Assembly: GCF_013694245.2 (NCBI RefSeq)
Contig: NZ_CP059322.2
Span: forward strand, 5,773,001-5,837,000
Direction: 5' to 3'
From: Micromonospora ferruginea
GTDB lineage: Bacteria > Actinomycetota > Actinomycetes > Mycobacteriales > Micromonosporaceae
Length of the DNA: 64,000 nucleotides
The notes under the pieces are model-generated. The model did no database searches. It saw only the letters and a program-made list of their open reading frames with translations, and had not been told where the DNA came from. Both the position numbers and the translations under genes were made by a program. Of this stretch, positions 7,899-17,642 are shown in pieces (within the stretch, counting starts at the first letter, position 1; each line of letters begins with the position of its first letter).

Positions 7899-8657
7899 GT
7901 GCTGCTCTGCATCGACATCGGAAACACCAACACCGTGCTGGCGACCTTCGACGGCGACAAGCTGGTGCACTCCTGGCGGATCAAGACCGACGCCCGCTCC
8001 ACCGCGGACGAGCTGGGCCTGATGTTCCGCGGGCTGCTGGCCGGTGACGCCGTGGAGATCACCGGGGTGGCGGCCTGCTCGACCGTGCCGGCCGCGTTGC
8101 GCTCGCTGCGCACCATGCTGGGTCGCTACTACGCCGACCTGCCGAGCGTGATCGTCGAGCCGGGCGTCCGCACCGGGGTGCAGCTCGCCATCGACAACCC
8201 GAAGGAGGTGGGCGCGGACCGGGTGGTGAACACGCTCGCCGCGTACACGCTCTACGGCGGGCCGTCGATCGTGGTGGACTTCGGCACCACCACCAACTTC
8301 GACGTGATCAGCGACCGGGGCGAGTTCCTCGGCGGGGCGTTCGCGCCGGGCATCGAGATCTCGTTCGACGCGCTGGCCGCCCGCGCCGCGCAGTTGCGCA
8401 AGGTGGAGGCCACCCGGCCGCGCTCGGTGATCGGCAAGAACACCGTCGAGTGCCTCCAGTCGGGCCTCTATTTCGGCTTCGCCGGGCAGGTGGACCGGAT
8501 CGTCGAGCGGATGTCCGAGGAGTTGGGCGAGGTGCGGGCGGTCATCGCCACCGGCGGCCTGGCGTCGCTGGTGGTGGGGGAGTGCCGCACCATCACCCAC
8601 CACGAGCCGATGATCACCCTGATCGGCCTGCGGATGGTCTACGACCGCAACACCTGA
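7899..8657 (+). CDS. coaX: type III pantothenate kinase
   Basis: CoaX phosphorylates pantothenate, the committed step of CoA synthesis. The 252 residues show the ASKHA phosphate-1 motif LLCIDIGNTNTVLATF at the start, GADRVVNTLAAY, VVDFGTTTNFDV and GGAFAPGIEIS, matching type III rather than type I (CoaA) kinases. The start is GTG 7899. It completes the logic of the block: panC and panD make pantothenate and CoaX activates it. The gene ends seven bases before a tandem repeat. Confidence 0.96.
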   Translation: MLLCIDIGNTNTVLATFDGDKLVHSWRIKTDARSTADELGLMFRGLLAGDAVEITGVAACSTVPAALRSLRTMLGRYYADLPSVIVEPGVRTGVQLAIDNPKEVGADRVVNTLAAYTLYGGPSIVVDFGTTTNFDVISDRGEFLGGAFAPGIEISFDALAARAAQLRKVEATRPRSVIGKNTVECLQSGLYFGFAGQVDRIVERMSEELGEVRAVIATGGLASLVVGECRTITHHEPMITLIGLRMVYDRNT

Positions 8658-8663
8658 GGTGCA

Positions 8664-8716
8664 AGGAGGGGCCCCCGCTTAACGCTTCCGGTAGAGGAGG
8701 GGCCCCCGCTTAACGC
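8664..8716. repeat. paired 22-bp repeat, 31-bp period, locus A
   Basis: Two identical 22-base units (8664-8685 and 8695-8716) share the core GGGGCCCCCGCTTAACGC, are separated by nine bases and repeat at 31 bp. A diverged pair with the same period lies at 43365-43417. The palindromic TTAA provides the TAA stop of the convergent methyltransferase gene (8712-8710). The palindromic GGGGCCCC part could form a short terminator-like stem. Confidence 0.85.
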
Positions 8717-9450
8717 CGGCTCGCCCGGAGCACGACCGTGCGGTACGGCAGCTCCACGGCGTCCCGGCCGGCCAGCTCCGGGTGGGTGGCGAACAGCTCC
8801 GTCAGCCCCTCGTCGACCCGCGCCCGCTCGGCCGGGGTGGCGGTCAGCCAGTAGGAGCGGGTGTGCAGCATCGCCACCAGCTCGCCCGGCGTGAGCGTGG
8901 TGGCGTGGTCGAACTCGCCGACCTCGACCGGGGTGAAGGCGGGGCCGAAGTCGGCGTACCGGTCGACCACGTCGCCGGCGTTGTGGTCGAGGTGGGCGAT
9001 CCGGGTCAGCTCGGCCACCCAGTCGACCCGCTCGTCGCGGACGTTCCACACCGGCGCGAACGTGCCGCCGGGGCGCAGCACCCGGGCCACCTCGGCGTTC
9101 GCGCGGTCCCGGTCGAACCAGTGGTAGGCCTGACCGACCAGCACCGCGTCGGCGTCGCCGTCCGGCAGCGGCACCGCCTCCGCGCTGCCGGCCAGCGCCG
9201 TCGTGCCTCCGGTGGCGGCGGCCAGTTGCGCCCGCATCCCCGGATCCGGCTCCACCGGTACGACGTGACGCCCGAGCGCGGCCACGCCCCGGGTGAGGAT
9301 GCCGGTGCCGGCGCCGAGGTCGACGACCCGGGCCGACGCGGGCAGCCCGTCCAGCGCCCAGCGCAGCGCCGCCTCGGGATAGCGGGGCCGGAAGCGGTCG
9401 TACTCGGCGGCGGCGGCGCCGAACGAGAGCGCCGCAGTGGGGTCGGTCAT
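8710..9450 (-). CDS. class I SAM-dependent methyltransferase
   Basis: A 246-residue protein with a methyltransferase type 11 core: motif I ARVVDLGAGTGILTRG near residue 40, a VEPDPGMRAQLA acidic loop, and GQAYHWFD at motif IV, common in small-molecule methyltransferases. The substrate is not predictable. It is divergent from lysS (93 bases between starts) and convergent with coaX. Its TAA stop comes from the adjoining 22-bp repeat, so the C-terminus may have been set by repeat insertion. ATG 9450 is the start. Confidence 0.88.
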   Translation of the reverse strand: MTDPTAALSFGAAAAEYDRFRPRYPEAALRWALDGLPASARVVDLGAGTGILTRGVAALGRHVVPVEPDPGMRAQLAAATGGTTALAGSAEAVPLPDGDADAVLVGQAYHWFDRDRANAEVARVLRPGGTFAPVWNVRDERVDWVAELTRIAHLDHNAGDVVDRYADFGPAFTPVEVGEFDHATTLTPGELVAMLHTRSYWLTATPAERARVDEGLTELFATHPELAGRDAVELPYRTVVLRASRR

Positions 9451-9543
9451 GGCGGGCAGGTTATCCCGTAACGGCCGGCACGGCGCTTGAGTACGCTCAT
9501 GGGCTGACCCCGCCGATGTTCCCCAGGCCTGAGGAAGCGTGCC

Positions 9544-11052
9544 GTGACCGAGCAGAACGCCCTGCCAGCAGACCCCGCCGACGATCTTCCCGAGCAGATG
9601 AAGGTCCGCCGGGAGAAGCGGGACCGGATGCTCGCCGAGGGCGTCGAGCCGTACCCGGTCGGTTTCGCCCGGACCACCACGCTCGCGAAGCTCCGCGAGC
9701 GCTACGCCGACCTGCCCACCGACACCGCCACCGGCGACCGGGCCTCGGTCACCGGCCGGGTGATCTTCATTCGGAACACCGGCAAGCTCTGCTTCGCGAC
9801 CCTGCGCGACGGCGACGGCACCGAGTTGCAGGCGATGCTCTCGCTGGACCGGGTCGGCCCGGAGCGGCTGGCGGACTGGAAGCGCCTGGTCGACCTCGGC
9901 GACCACGTCGGGGTGACCGGTGAGGTGATCACCAGCCGACGCGGTGAGTTGTCGGTGCTGGCCGACGAATGGGCGGTCACCGCCAAGGCCCTGCGCCCGC
10001 TGCCGGTGGCGCACAAGCCGCTGAGCGAGGAGTCCCGGGTCCGCCAGCGCTACGTGGACCTGGTGGTCCGCCCGCAGGCCCGGCAGATGGTCCGCACCCG
10101 GGCCGCCGCGGTGCGCAGCCTGCGCGACACCCTGCACGGGCAGGACTTCGTCGAGGTCGAGACGCCGATGCTGCAGTTGCTGCACGGTGGCGCGGCGGCC
10201 CGCCCATTCGTGACCCACAGCAATGCACTCGACACCGATCTGTATCTGCGAATCGCGCCGGAACTGTTTCTCAAGCGTGCGGTCGTGGGTGGCGTGGACC
10301 GGGTCTTCGAGATCAACCGCAACTTCCGTAATGAGGGCATCGACTCCTCGCACTCGCCGGAGTTCGCGATGCTGGAGACCTACGAGGCGTACGGCGACTA
10401 CGACACGATGGCGGCGCTGACCCGGAATCTGGTGCAGCAGGCCGCCATCGCGGTCGCCGGCTCGACGACCGTGACGCATGCCGACGGCCGGGAGTTCGAC
10501 CTGGGCGGCGAGTGGCGCTCGGTGACACTGTTCGGTGTTCTTTCCGAAGCGCTCGGTGAGGAGGTCACCGTCCGCACCGAAAGGTCACGCCTGGTGGAGT
10601 ACGCGGACAAGGTCGGCCTCTCCGTCGACCCGAAGTGGGGGCCGGGCAAGCTGGCCGAGGAGTTGTTCGAGGAACTGGTGGTGCCGTCGTTGCAGGCGCC
10701 CACGTTCGTCCGCGACTACCCGGAGGAGACCAGCCCGTTGACCCGTGCGCACCGCAGCGAGCCCGGGTTGGCCGAGAAGTGGGACCTCTACGTGCTGGGA
10801 TTCGAGCTGGGCACCGCGTACTCCGAGCTGGTCGACCCGGTGGTGCAGCGGGAGCGGCTGGTGGCCCAGGCGCAGCTCGCGGCGCGCGGGGACGACGAGG
10901 CCATGCGCCTCGACGAGGACTTTCTCCGGGCGATGGAGTATGGAATGCCGCCGGCCGGTGGTATGGGAATGGGAATCGACCGGCTCCTGATGGCGTTGAC
11001 CGGCCTGGGAATTCGGGAAACCATCCTGTTCCCCTTGGTCCGCCCCGAGTAG
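9544..11052 (+). CDS. lysS: lysine--tRNA ligase, class II
   Basis: LysS charges tRNA-Lys. The 502 residues contain an N-terminal OB-fold anticodon domain (about 60-150), the class II motif 2 FEINRNFRNEGIDSSHSPEF near residue 260, and motif 3 GMGMGIDRLLMALTGLG at the C-terminus. GTG 9544 follows GAGGAAG at good spacing. Several patches (about 10200-10350, 10420-10560 and 10930-11040) use more A/T-ending codons than neighbours, for example AAT, TAT and GGA, suggesting a mosaic history. Its neighbourhood with lsr2 and clpC is conserved in actinomycetes. Confidence 0.97.
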   Translation: MTEQNALPADPADDLPEQMKVRREKRDRMLAEGVEPYPVGFARTTTLAKLRERYADLPTDTATGDRASVTGRVIFIRNTGKLCFATLRDGDGTELQAMLSLDRVGPERLADWKRLVDLGDHVGVTGEVITSRRGELSVLADEWAVTAKALRPLPVAHKPLSEESRVRQRYVDLVVRPQARQMVRTRAAAVRSLRDTLHGQDFVEVETPMLQLLHGGAAARPFVTHSNALDTDLYLRIAPELFLKRAVVGGVDRVFEINRNFRNEGIDSSHSPEFAMLETYEAYGDYDTMAALTRNLVQQAAIAVAGSTTVTHADGREFDLGGEWRSVTLFGVLSEALGEEVTVRTERSRLVEYADKVGLSVDPKWGPGKLAEELFEELVVPSLQAPTFVRDYPEETSPLTRAHRSEPGLAEKWDLYVLGFELGTAYSELVDPVVQRERLVAQAQLAARGDDEAMRLDEDFLRAMEYGMPPAGGMGMGIDRLLMALTGLGIRETILFPLVRPE

Positions 11053-11088
11053 GCGGGCAAAGCTTCTCCGCCTCGTTACGCCATCCTA

Positions 11089-11140
11089 TTGACGGGGCAA
11101 GCATCGGACAGGTTACTGTGCTCCTGTATTGCAGGAGCAC
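11089..11140 (+). promoter_or_regulatory. lsr2 promoter candidate with overlapping palindrome
   Basis: TTGACG (11089-11094) and TACTGT (11114-11119) are spaced by 19 bases. A perfect inverted repeat, GTGCTCCTG (11118-11126) and CAGGAGCAC (11132-11140) with a five-base centre, overlaps the -10 end and expected start of transcription. It could be an operator or a leader hairpin. The GTG start of lsr2 is 26 bases downstream. Confidence 0.45.
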
Positions 11141-11166
11141 AACCCTGCTCGAAAGGAATGTGGGAC

Positions 11167-11517
11167 GTGGCCAAGCAGATCATTCACAAGCTGGTCGATG
11201 ACCTGGACGGCGGGGACGCTGACGAGACTGTCAAGTTCGCGCTCGACGGCGTGCAGTACGAGATCGACCTCTCGGCCTCCAACGCTGAAAAATTGCGTGG
11301 TGAATTTGCGCAGTACATCGCGCACGGCACGAAGGTCGGTCGGGGCGGGGTGGTCGTGGGTGGCCGGGCCGCGCGCGGCCGGGGCGGCGCGACCGCCGAC
11401 CGCGAGCAGAACCGGGCCATCCGGGAGTGGGCCAAGAAGGCCGGCAAGGACATCTCCGACCGCGGTCGCATCCCGCAGGAGATCGTGGACGAGTACCACG
11501 CGAAGGCGGGGCACTGA
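11167..11517 (+). CDS. lsr2: Lsr2 nucleoid-associated protein
   Basis: Lsr2 is the actinobacterial H-NS analogue that bridges DNA and silences AT-rich, often acquired, genes. The 116 residues have the N-terminal dimerisation half (AKQIIHKLVDDLDGG, then DETVKFALDGVQYEIDLS) and the C-terminal DNA-binding half with IREWAKKAGKDISDRGRIP. The usual RGR-type AT hook seems to be replaced by G(R)GR-rich sequence in the linker (GRAARGRGG). GTG 11167 fits the family start 'MAKQ' and lies about nine bases after AAAGGA; ATG 11158 abuts that site and is less likely. A strong terminator follows. Confidence 0.96.
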   Translation: MAKQIIHKLVDDLDGGDADETVKFALDGVQYEIDLSASNAEKLRGEFAQYIAHGTKVGRGGVVVGGRAARGRGGATADREQNRAIREWAKKAGKDISDRGRIPQEIVDEYHAKAGH

Positions 11518-11540
11518 CCCGACCACGCGACGGGCGACCC

Positions 11541-11574
11541 GACGCCGGCCCGGAGGAGACTCCGGGCCGGCGTC
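11541..11574 (+). terminator. lsr2 transcription terminator
   Basis: Perfect 14-base arms (GACGCCGGCCCGGA at 11541-11554 and its complement at 11561-11574) flank a six-base loop, 23 bases after the lsr2 stop. There is no long T tract, as usual in high-GC actinomycetes. Confidence 0.75.
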
Positions 11575-11661
11575 GCCGTTTCCGCCCGGCCGCGCCGGAT
11601 GTCCGGTCCGCCCCGGTGCGGGCGGGCGGGTCCGGCGGGAAGAAACCGGCGTCCGGTGGAG

Positions 11662-11704
11662 TTGTCCACAGGCGGTGGAGATTCCGTCCACAGGCTGTGG
11701 ACGA
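11662..11704. promoter_or_regulatory. cluster of three DnaA-box-like sites
   Basis: TTGTCCACA (11662-11670, a perfect actinobacterial DnaA box), CCGTCCACA (11684-11692) and, on the minus strand, TCGTCCACA (11704-11696) lie within 43 bases of the lsr2-clpC intergenic region. DnaA could regulate clpC or be titrated here. Sequence match only. Confidence 0.45.
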
Positions 11705-11766
11705 CCGTTGCGGGGCGCGTACACCCCCGCGCGAGCCCCTCGACCGGGCCGTCCACCGGTTCTCGA

Positions 11767-11784
11767 ATTTCGCTCTGCGCGTAC
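11767..11784 (+). promoter_or_regulatory. ClgR-like operator upstream of clpC
   Basis: ATTTCGCTCTGCGCGTAC keeps the CGC-N5-GCG core and flanks of the ClgR consensus, as I recall it from corynebacteria, with two mismatches in the centre. ClgR activates clp genes in several actinobacteria. It lies 205 bases before clpC. A TAGAGT hexamer at 11891-11896 is a possible -10, without a convincing -35. The rest of 11575-11988 holds no gene that I can see. Confidence 0.3.
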
Positions 11785-11988
11785 AGGCGGGGGTCCCGGA
11801 ACACCTCCTGAGCGTGGACGGTTGGCAGAAACGACGTCGGAACGGTCATCCAGGGGGTCACACGACCTCAGCGGAGACGGTCCGCGGCGATAGAGTAAGG
11901 AGGCACGGACGCCCGTCCCGGACGTCCGCGCACCGGCCCCGCCGAGATCTGACCATCAAGGCGCACGGCACGTGAGGAGCACGAGGGC

Positions 11989-14526
<2,538 letters not shown>

Positions 14527-14549
14527 GGCCGGGCGAGACAAGGTTCCAG

Positions 14550-14590
14550 GGCGACGGCCCCGGTAGGCGAAAGCCACCGGGGCCGTCGCC
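14550..14590 (+). terminator. clpC transcription terminator
   Basis: Perfect 15-base arms (GGCGACGGCCCCGGT at 14550-14564 and its complement at 14576-14590) enclose an 11-base loop, 23 bases after the clpC stop. It is followed by a C-rich tract and a REP-like element. Confidence 0.85.
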
Positions 14591-14612
14591 TTCCCCGCCC
14601 CGCCCGCCCCGT

Positions 14613-14668
14613 TGATCAAGGAGTTTGCGTCGCGTGAGGACGTGCGGGTGACGCCAACTCCTTGGTCA
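14613..14668. repeat. REP-like palindrome, family 1, second copy
   Basis: TGATCAAGGAGTTTGCGTC (14613-14631) is the same arm as at 1131. It pairs imperfectly with GACGCCAACTCCTTGGTCA (14650-14668). The element is 56 bases long and lies between the clpC terminator and the convergent mutY stop. The conserved arms and unrelated loop are what a dispersed palindromic unit would show. Confidence 0.75.
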
Positions 14669-14694
14669 CCATTGGTGCGAGGTGAGGGAAGGGG

Positions 14695-15594
14695 TCAGAG
14701 GAGGGGGACGGGTGGGCCGTCGCCGGCCAGCCGGAAAGACTCCGGGCCGACCGGTTCCACCAGGCCGTCGGTGACCAGTCCGGCCAGTGCCCGGGCCCGC
14801 TGCACGTCGTCGTGCCAGACCTGATCCAGTCGCTGGTGCGGCACCGGTCCGGTGGTCTCCCGGAGCACGGCGAGGAGTAGGCCGCGTACCTGCCGGTCGG
14901 TCCCGGCGTAGCGCTGCGGACGGCGGCTGGGACCTTCCGGCGCGGCTTGCCCGGAGGCTCGCCACGCGCAGCTCGCCTCGACCGGGCACACCGCGCAGCG
15001 CGGGGCGCGGGCGGTGCACACGACCGCGCCGAGTTCCATGAACGCGGCGCTCGCCAGCGCGGCCGCGGCCGGCTCGACCGGCAACAGTTCCTCGGTGGCG
15101 ACCAGGTCGGCGGGACGGGTGGTCGGCCCGGCGTCGGGTTCGCCGGCGACGGCGCGGCACACCACCCGCCGGACGTTGGTGTCGACCACCGGATGCCGCT
15201 GCCCGTACGCGAACGCCGCCACCGCCCGGGCCGTGTACGTGCCGACCCCGGGCAGCGCCAGCAACTGCTCCAGCCGGTCGGGCACCACGCCGCCGTGCCG
15301 CTCCACGATCGCCACCGCGCACTCGCGCAGGCGTACCGCCCGGCGGGGGTAGCCGAGCCGGCCCCACATCCGGATCGCCTCGGCCGGGGTGTCCTCGGCG
15401 AGCGCTCGCGGTTCCGGCCAGCGGGCCAGCCAGGCATCCCACGCCGGCACCACCCGGACCACGGGTGTCTGCTGGAGCATGACCTCGCTGACCAGGATCG
15501 CCCAGGCGCCGATGCCGGGGTGGCGCCACGGCAGGTCGCGGGCGTTGCGCTCGTACCACCGGCTGACCTGGGTGGCGAAGGTGGGTTCAGTCAT
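14695..15594 (-). CDS. mutY: A/G-specific adenine DNA glycosylase
   Basis: MutY removes adenine mispaired with 8-oxoguanine. The 299 residues show SEVMLQQTPVVRV near the start, the helix-hairpin-helix LPGVGTYTARAVAAFAYG, catalytic-Asp motif VVDTNVRRV and the 4Fe-4S loop with Cys spacing C-x6-C-x2-C-x5-C (CTARAPRCAVCPVEASC). The C-terminal region is short compared with enterobacterial MutY. ATG 15594 is the start. It is divergent from the ACT-domain gene and convergent with clpC. Confidence 0.95.
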   Translation of the reverse strand: MTEPTFATQVSRWYERNARDLPWRHPGIGAWAILVSEVMLQQTPVVRVVPAWDAWLARWPEPRALAEDTPAEAIRMWGRLGYPRRAVRLRECAVAIVERHGGVVPDRLEQLLALPGVGTYTARAVAAFAYGQRHPVVDTNVRRVVCRAVAGEPDAGPTTRPADLVATEELLPVEPAAAALASAAFMELGAVVCTARAPRCAVCPVEASCAWRASGQAAPEGPSRRPQRYAGTDRQVRGLLLAVLRETTGPVPHQRLDQVWHDDVQRARALAGLVTDGLVEPVGPESFRLAGDGPPVPLL

Positions 15595-15690
15595 GGCGGA
15601 GCCGATGATGCCACGGGCGGCTTTCCCGCAGGGTGGGCGGGCCGGGTGGGCCGCTGCGGTGGATCTTCGGCGGCGGGGCAGAATGTCCGA

Positions 15691-16203
15691 ATGAACGAGC
15701 TCGCGATCACCGTCATCGGCCGGGACCGGCCGGGCATCGTGGCCGACGTCGCGGAGGTCCTCGCCGGGCTCGGCGCGAACCTCACCGACTCGACGATGAC
15801 CCGGCTTCGGGGGCACTTCGCGATGACCCTGATCTGTGTCGGGCCGGCCGCCGCCGACGTCGAGGCCGCGTTCGCCCCGCTCGCCGCCGACGGGCACCTG
15901 CTGGCCACCGTACGCGTGGTCACTCCGGACGGCGCCAATGAGCCGGCCGGCGAGCCGTACGTGCTGGCGGTGCACGGCGCGGACCGGATGGGCATCGTGG
16001 CGGCGATGACCCGGGTGCTGGCCGACGCGGGCGGCAACGTGACCGATCTGAGCACCCGGCTGACCGGTTCGCTCTACGTGGTGGTCGCCGAGGTGGAGTT
16101 GCCGCCGGGCAGCTCGGACGAGGTGGCCGGCCGGCTCACCCGCGCCGCGGCGGAGCTGGGTGTCGGGGTCAGCCTCCGCCCGGCGGACACGGACCTGCTG
16201 TGA
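15691..16203 (+). CDS. tandem ACT-domain protein, GcvR-like
   Basis: A 170-residue protein with two ACT domains, about 1-80 (AITVIGRDRPGIVADVAEVL) and 88-165 (LAVHGADRMGIVAAMTRVL). This is the layout of GcvR-type amino-acid-sensing regulators, which have no DNA-binding part. Ligand and partner are unknown. The stop overlaps the GTG of the peptide deformylase gene (GTGA), so the two are co-translated, a pairing with no obvious functional reason. Confidence 0.85.
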   Translation: MNELAITVIGRDRPGIVADVAEVLAGLGANLTDSTMTRLRGHFAMTLICVGPAAADVEAAFAPLAADGHLLATVRVVTPDGANEPAGEPYVLAVHGADRMGIVAAMTRVLADAGGNVTDLSTRLTGSLYVVVAEVELPPGSSDEVAGRLTRAAAELGVGVSLRPADTDLL

Positions 16204-16763
16204 CCGGCCAGGAGTACGCCGGCCTGGGCGGCTGGACGCCGGAGAAGCTCGGCGTCGCGGGTGAGGTGCGCCCGGTGGTGGCCGCCCCGGAGCCGGTGCT
16301 GAGCCGGCCCGGTCCGGAGGTCGACCCGACCTCGGCCGAGGTGGTGCGGCTGGCCGCCGACCTGGTGGCCACCATGCGGGTCTCGCCGGGTTGTGTGGGC
16401 CTGGCGGCGCCGCAGGTCGGGGTGAGCGCGCAGGTGTTCGCGGTGGACGTGACCGGGCATCCGAAGGCGGTCACCGTGCACGGCACGTTCGTGCTCTGCA
16501 ATGCCCGGGTGGTGGAGGCGAGCCGGTGGAAGGCCGGCCGGGAGGGCTGCATGTCGGTGCCGGACCTGACCGGCGACGTGAAGCGGGCCAGCCGTCTGGT
16601 GGTGGAGGGGATGCTGCCGGGCAGCGGGGAGCCGGTGCGGTTGGTCACCGACGGTTTCGAGGCGCGTGCGCTCCAGCACGAGATCGACCACTGCGCCGGG
16701 TTGCTCTTCCTCGATCAGGTCGCCGGCGCGCACGCCGTCTACCAGCGCAAGGTCTATCTCTGA
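16200..16763 (+). CDS. def: peptide deformylase
   Basis: Def removes the N-formyl group from new proteins and uses a bound metal. The 187 residues contain all three family motifs: GCVGLAAPQVG, EGCMSVPDL (metal-binding Cys) and HEIDHCAGLLFLD (HExxH). The start is GTG 16200, overlapping the preceding stop. An N-terminal extension of about 25 residues (TGQEYAGLGGWTPEKLG) precedes the core, so this may be a second, actinobacterial-type deformylase rather than the only copy. Confidence 0.95.
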   Translation: MTGQEYAGLGGWTPEKLGVAGEVRPVVAAPEPVLSRPGPEVDPTSAEVVRLAADLVATMRVSPGCVGLAAPQVGVSAQVFAVDVTGHPKAVTVHGTFVLCNARVVEASRWKAGREGCMSVPDLTGDVKRASRLVVEGMLPGSGEPVRLVTDGFEARALQHEIDHCAGLLFLDQVAGAHAVYQRKVYL

Positions 16764-16868
16764 CGATGGCCGGGAGCATCCACTGTGGAGGCCGGTACGG
16801 GCGTCGCACGCGGTTACCGGCGCGTCGGACCGGCGTGCCGAGCACCGCGCGACTACGGTAGGCGCATC

Positions 16869-17636
16869 ATGCGTCTGACGGTCGGTTCCCTGCCCCCCGC
16901 TGTCTACTGGCGGCGTCGTGCCGTCGTGCTCGGCGCGGGGCTGCTCTTCCTGATTGTCCTGCTCTATTCCTGCACCGGCACGGACAAGAACACCGGTGCG
17001 CCGGGCAGCGACCCGTCCCCGGGCGGCTCGGCCGCGGCGCCGGCTCCCACCGGCTCGGTGCTGAGCCCCCAGTCGACAGGTCCGTCGCCCACGCCGGGCG
17101 CCTCCGGTGACAGCGGCGGCGCCAACACGGGCGGCGGCACGAGCACCGGCGGTGGCACGGGCACCGACGGCGGCGGGAGCACCGGGGGCGGCTCGGGCAC
17201 CGGTGACGGTGGCGCGTCGGGGGAGCCGGTGTCCGCCGACGGCGCCTGCACCGACTCGGAGATCCAGGTGACGCCGGTGGCGGTGCCGGCCAACGCCCAG
17301 CGGGGCACCGTGGTCACGCTGCGCCTCAAGATCAAGAACGTGTCGAACCGTACGTGCAGCCGCGACGTCGGGGCCGACCTCCAGGAGCTGTACGTCAAGG
17401 CCGGCGCGGAGAAGGTCTGGTCGTCCGACACCTGCGGCACCGGCAAGGGCTCCGACGTGCAGTCGTTCACGCCGAACTTCGAGCGCGCCTACGAGCTGGG
17501 CTGGAACGGGCGCGACACCAGCCGCTGCGAGGCCGGCCTGGCCGCCGGCCCGTACGCCCCGATCGGCACGTACCAGGTCTTCGCCCGGGTCGGCACCAAG
17601 ATCAGTGAGCCGGTGAAGCTGACCGTCACCGGCTGA
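16869..17636 (+). CDS. membrane-anchored protein with Gly/Ser/Thr-rich spacer
   Basis: A 255-residue protein I cannot name. After a short cytoplasmic start, residues about 18-36 form one membrane segment (VVLGAGLLFLIVLLYSC) whose Cys could be lipidated. Residues about 40-120 are a low-complexity Gly/Ser/Thr/Pro spacer. The C-terminal 130 residues form a compact, probably beta-sandwich domain with four cysteines (ACTDSEIQV, RTCSRDVGADL, SDTCGTGK, SRCEAGLA) in a DUF4232-like style. It probably displays this domain outside the cell. It converges tightly with disA, with six bases between stops. Confidence 0.7.
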   Translation: MRLTVGSLPPAVYWRRRAVVLGAGLLFLIVLLYSCTGTDKNTGAPGSDPSPGGSAAAPAPTGSVLSPQSTGPSPTPGASGDSGGANTGGGTSTGGGTGTDGGGSTGGGSGTGDGGASGEPVSADGACTDSEIQVTPVAVPANAQRGTVVTLRLKIKNVSNRTCSRDVGADLQELYVKAGAEKVWSSDTCGTGKGSDVQSFTPNFERAYELGWNGRDTSRCEAGLAAGPYAPIGTYQVFARVGTKISEPVKLTVTG

Positions 17637-17642
17637 GGCGGA

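Noticed and set aside
17096..17220. Gly/Ser/Thr repeats as a possible tandem DNA repeat
   Set aside because: It is a coding low-complexity spacer between a membrane anchor and a domain; the DNA units are not regular.
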